DNA of 6,296 bases from CAYQMF01 sp964418595 (GTDB lineage Bacteria; Planctomycetota; UBA1135; UBA2386): positions 1 through 6,296 of the forward strand of contig CAYQMF010000201.1 in the NCBI GenBank assembly GCA_964418595.1, written 5' to 3'. A program made the position numbers and the translations under genes. Numbering within the stretch: the stretch's first letter is position 1; each line of letters starts with the position of its first letter. A model generated the notes under the pieces. It was not told the DNA's origin. It did no database searches and was given only the letters and a program-made list of their open reading frames with translations. Shown one piece after another: positions 6,212-6,296 of the stretch.

Positions 6212-6296
6212 ATGGCCGCGACCCCCAGCTACTTCCTGCACAGCTACGGCTGCCAGATGAACAAGCTCGACAGCGAGCTGGTCGAGAGCCGGCTCC
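6212..6296 (+). CDS. miaB: tRNA 2-methylthio-N6-isopentenyladenosine synthase MiaB, first 28 codons
   Basis: MiaB is a cytoplasmic radical-SAM methylthiotransferase that adds a methylthio group to isopentenyl-A37 of tRNAs reading UNN codons. Only the N-terminus is present; the gene runs off the right edge. After a short start the segment SYGCQMNKLDSE matches the opening strand of the MTTase N-terminal domain. Cys14 would be the first of three ligands of the auxiliary [4Fe-4S] cluster. The GCQMN wording fits MiaB; the related RimO usually has GCPKN at this place. The radical-SAM CxxxCxxC motif lies outside the window. The ATG at 6212 is the only reasonable start seen, and no Shine-Dalgarno sequence precedes it. 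Confidence 0.85.
   Translation, partial: MAATPSYFLHSYGCQMNKLDSELVESRL

Noticed and set aside
6089..6241. N-terminal extension of the cytochrome to 6241
   Set aside because: It would place 51 hydrophilic residues before the signal peptide and overlap the miaB start. The ATG at 6088 lies directly before the signal peptide.
1..6296. tRNA, rRNA, CRISPR array, insertion sequence or attachment site
   Set aside because: None seen. The window is almost entirely accounted for by five genes, and repeats outside the haem modules are short GC-rich coincidences. There is no visible base-composition break to suggest recent transfer of the conduit operon.

Overview
The window is about 70% GC by eye, almost fully coding, and reads as chromosomal DNA of a high-GC Gram-negative bacterium. 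Two genes require an outer membrane and a periplasmic c-type cytochrome maturation pathway. The lineage cannot be fixed from this sequence; a deltaproteobacterial-like, Binatota-like or acidobacterial-like origin would fit, but that is a low-confidence guess.

Layout. Positions 1-606 (+) are the 3' third of guaB (IMP dehydrogenase, open at the left edge). It overlaps by 4 bp with a complete guaA (GMP synthase, 603-2168, +), so IMP -> XMP -> GMP is encoded as one translationally coupled unit. After only 18 bp, and converging on it, lies a two-gene minus-strand operon read from 6088 down to 2187. The first gene (4439-6088) encodes an exported 549-residue c-type cytochrome with 18 CxxCH haem sites. 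The second (2187-4442) overlaps it by 4 bp (GTGA) and encodes a 751-residue protein with a signal peptide, three more CxxCH sites and then a ~600-residue outer-membrane beta-barrel. A 123-bp divergent intergenic region (6089-6211) separates this operon from the first 28 codons of miaB (6212-6296, +), which runs off the right edge.

The main result is the cytochrome/barrel pair. The C-terminal six-haem part of the cytochrome has the signature of the MtrA/PioA/DmsE family, and its partner resembles the MtrB/PioB barrel. Together they should form a porin-cytochrome conduit that carries electrons across the outer membrane (extracellular electron transfer). Two things differ from the textbook MtrAB pair. 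The cytochrome carries 18 haems, not 10, apparently through tandem duplication of a four-haem unit. The barrel is fused to its own N-terminal three-haem domain, which gives 21 predicted haems in two polypeptides. No outer-surface MtrC-like cytochrome, lipoprotein or inner-membrane quinol oxidoreductase is encoded in the window. The direction of electron flow and the external substrate are therefore unknown.
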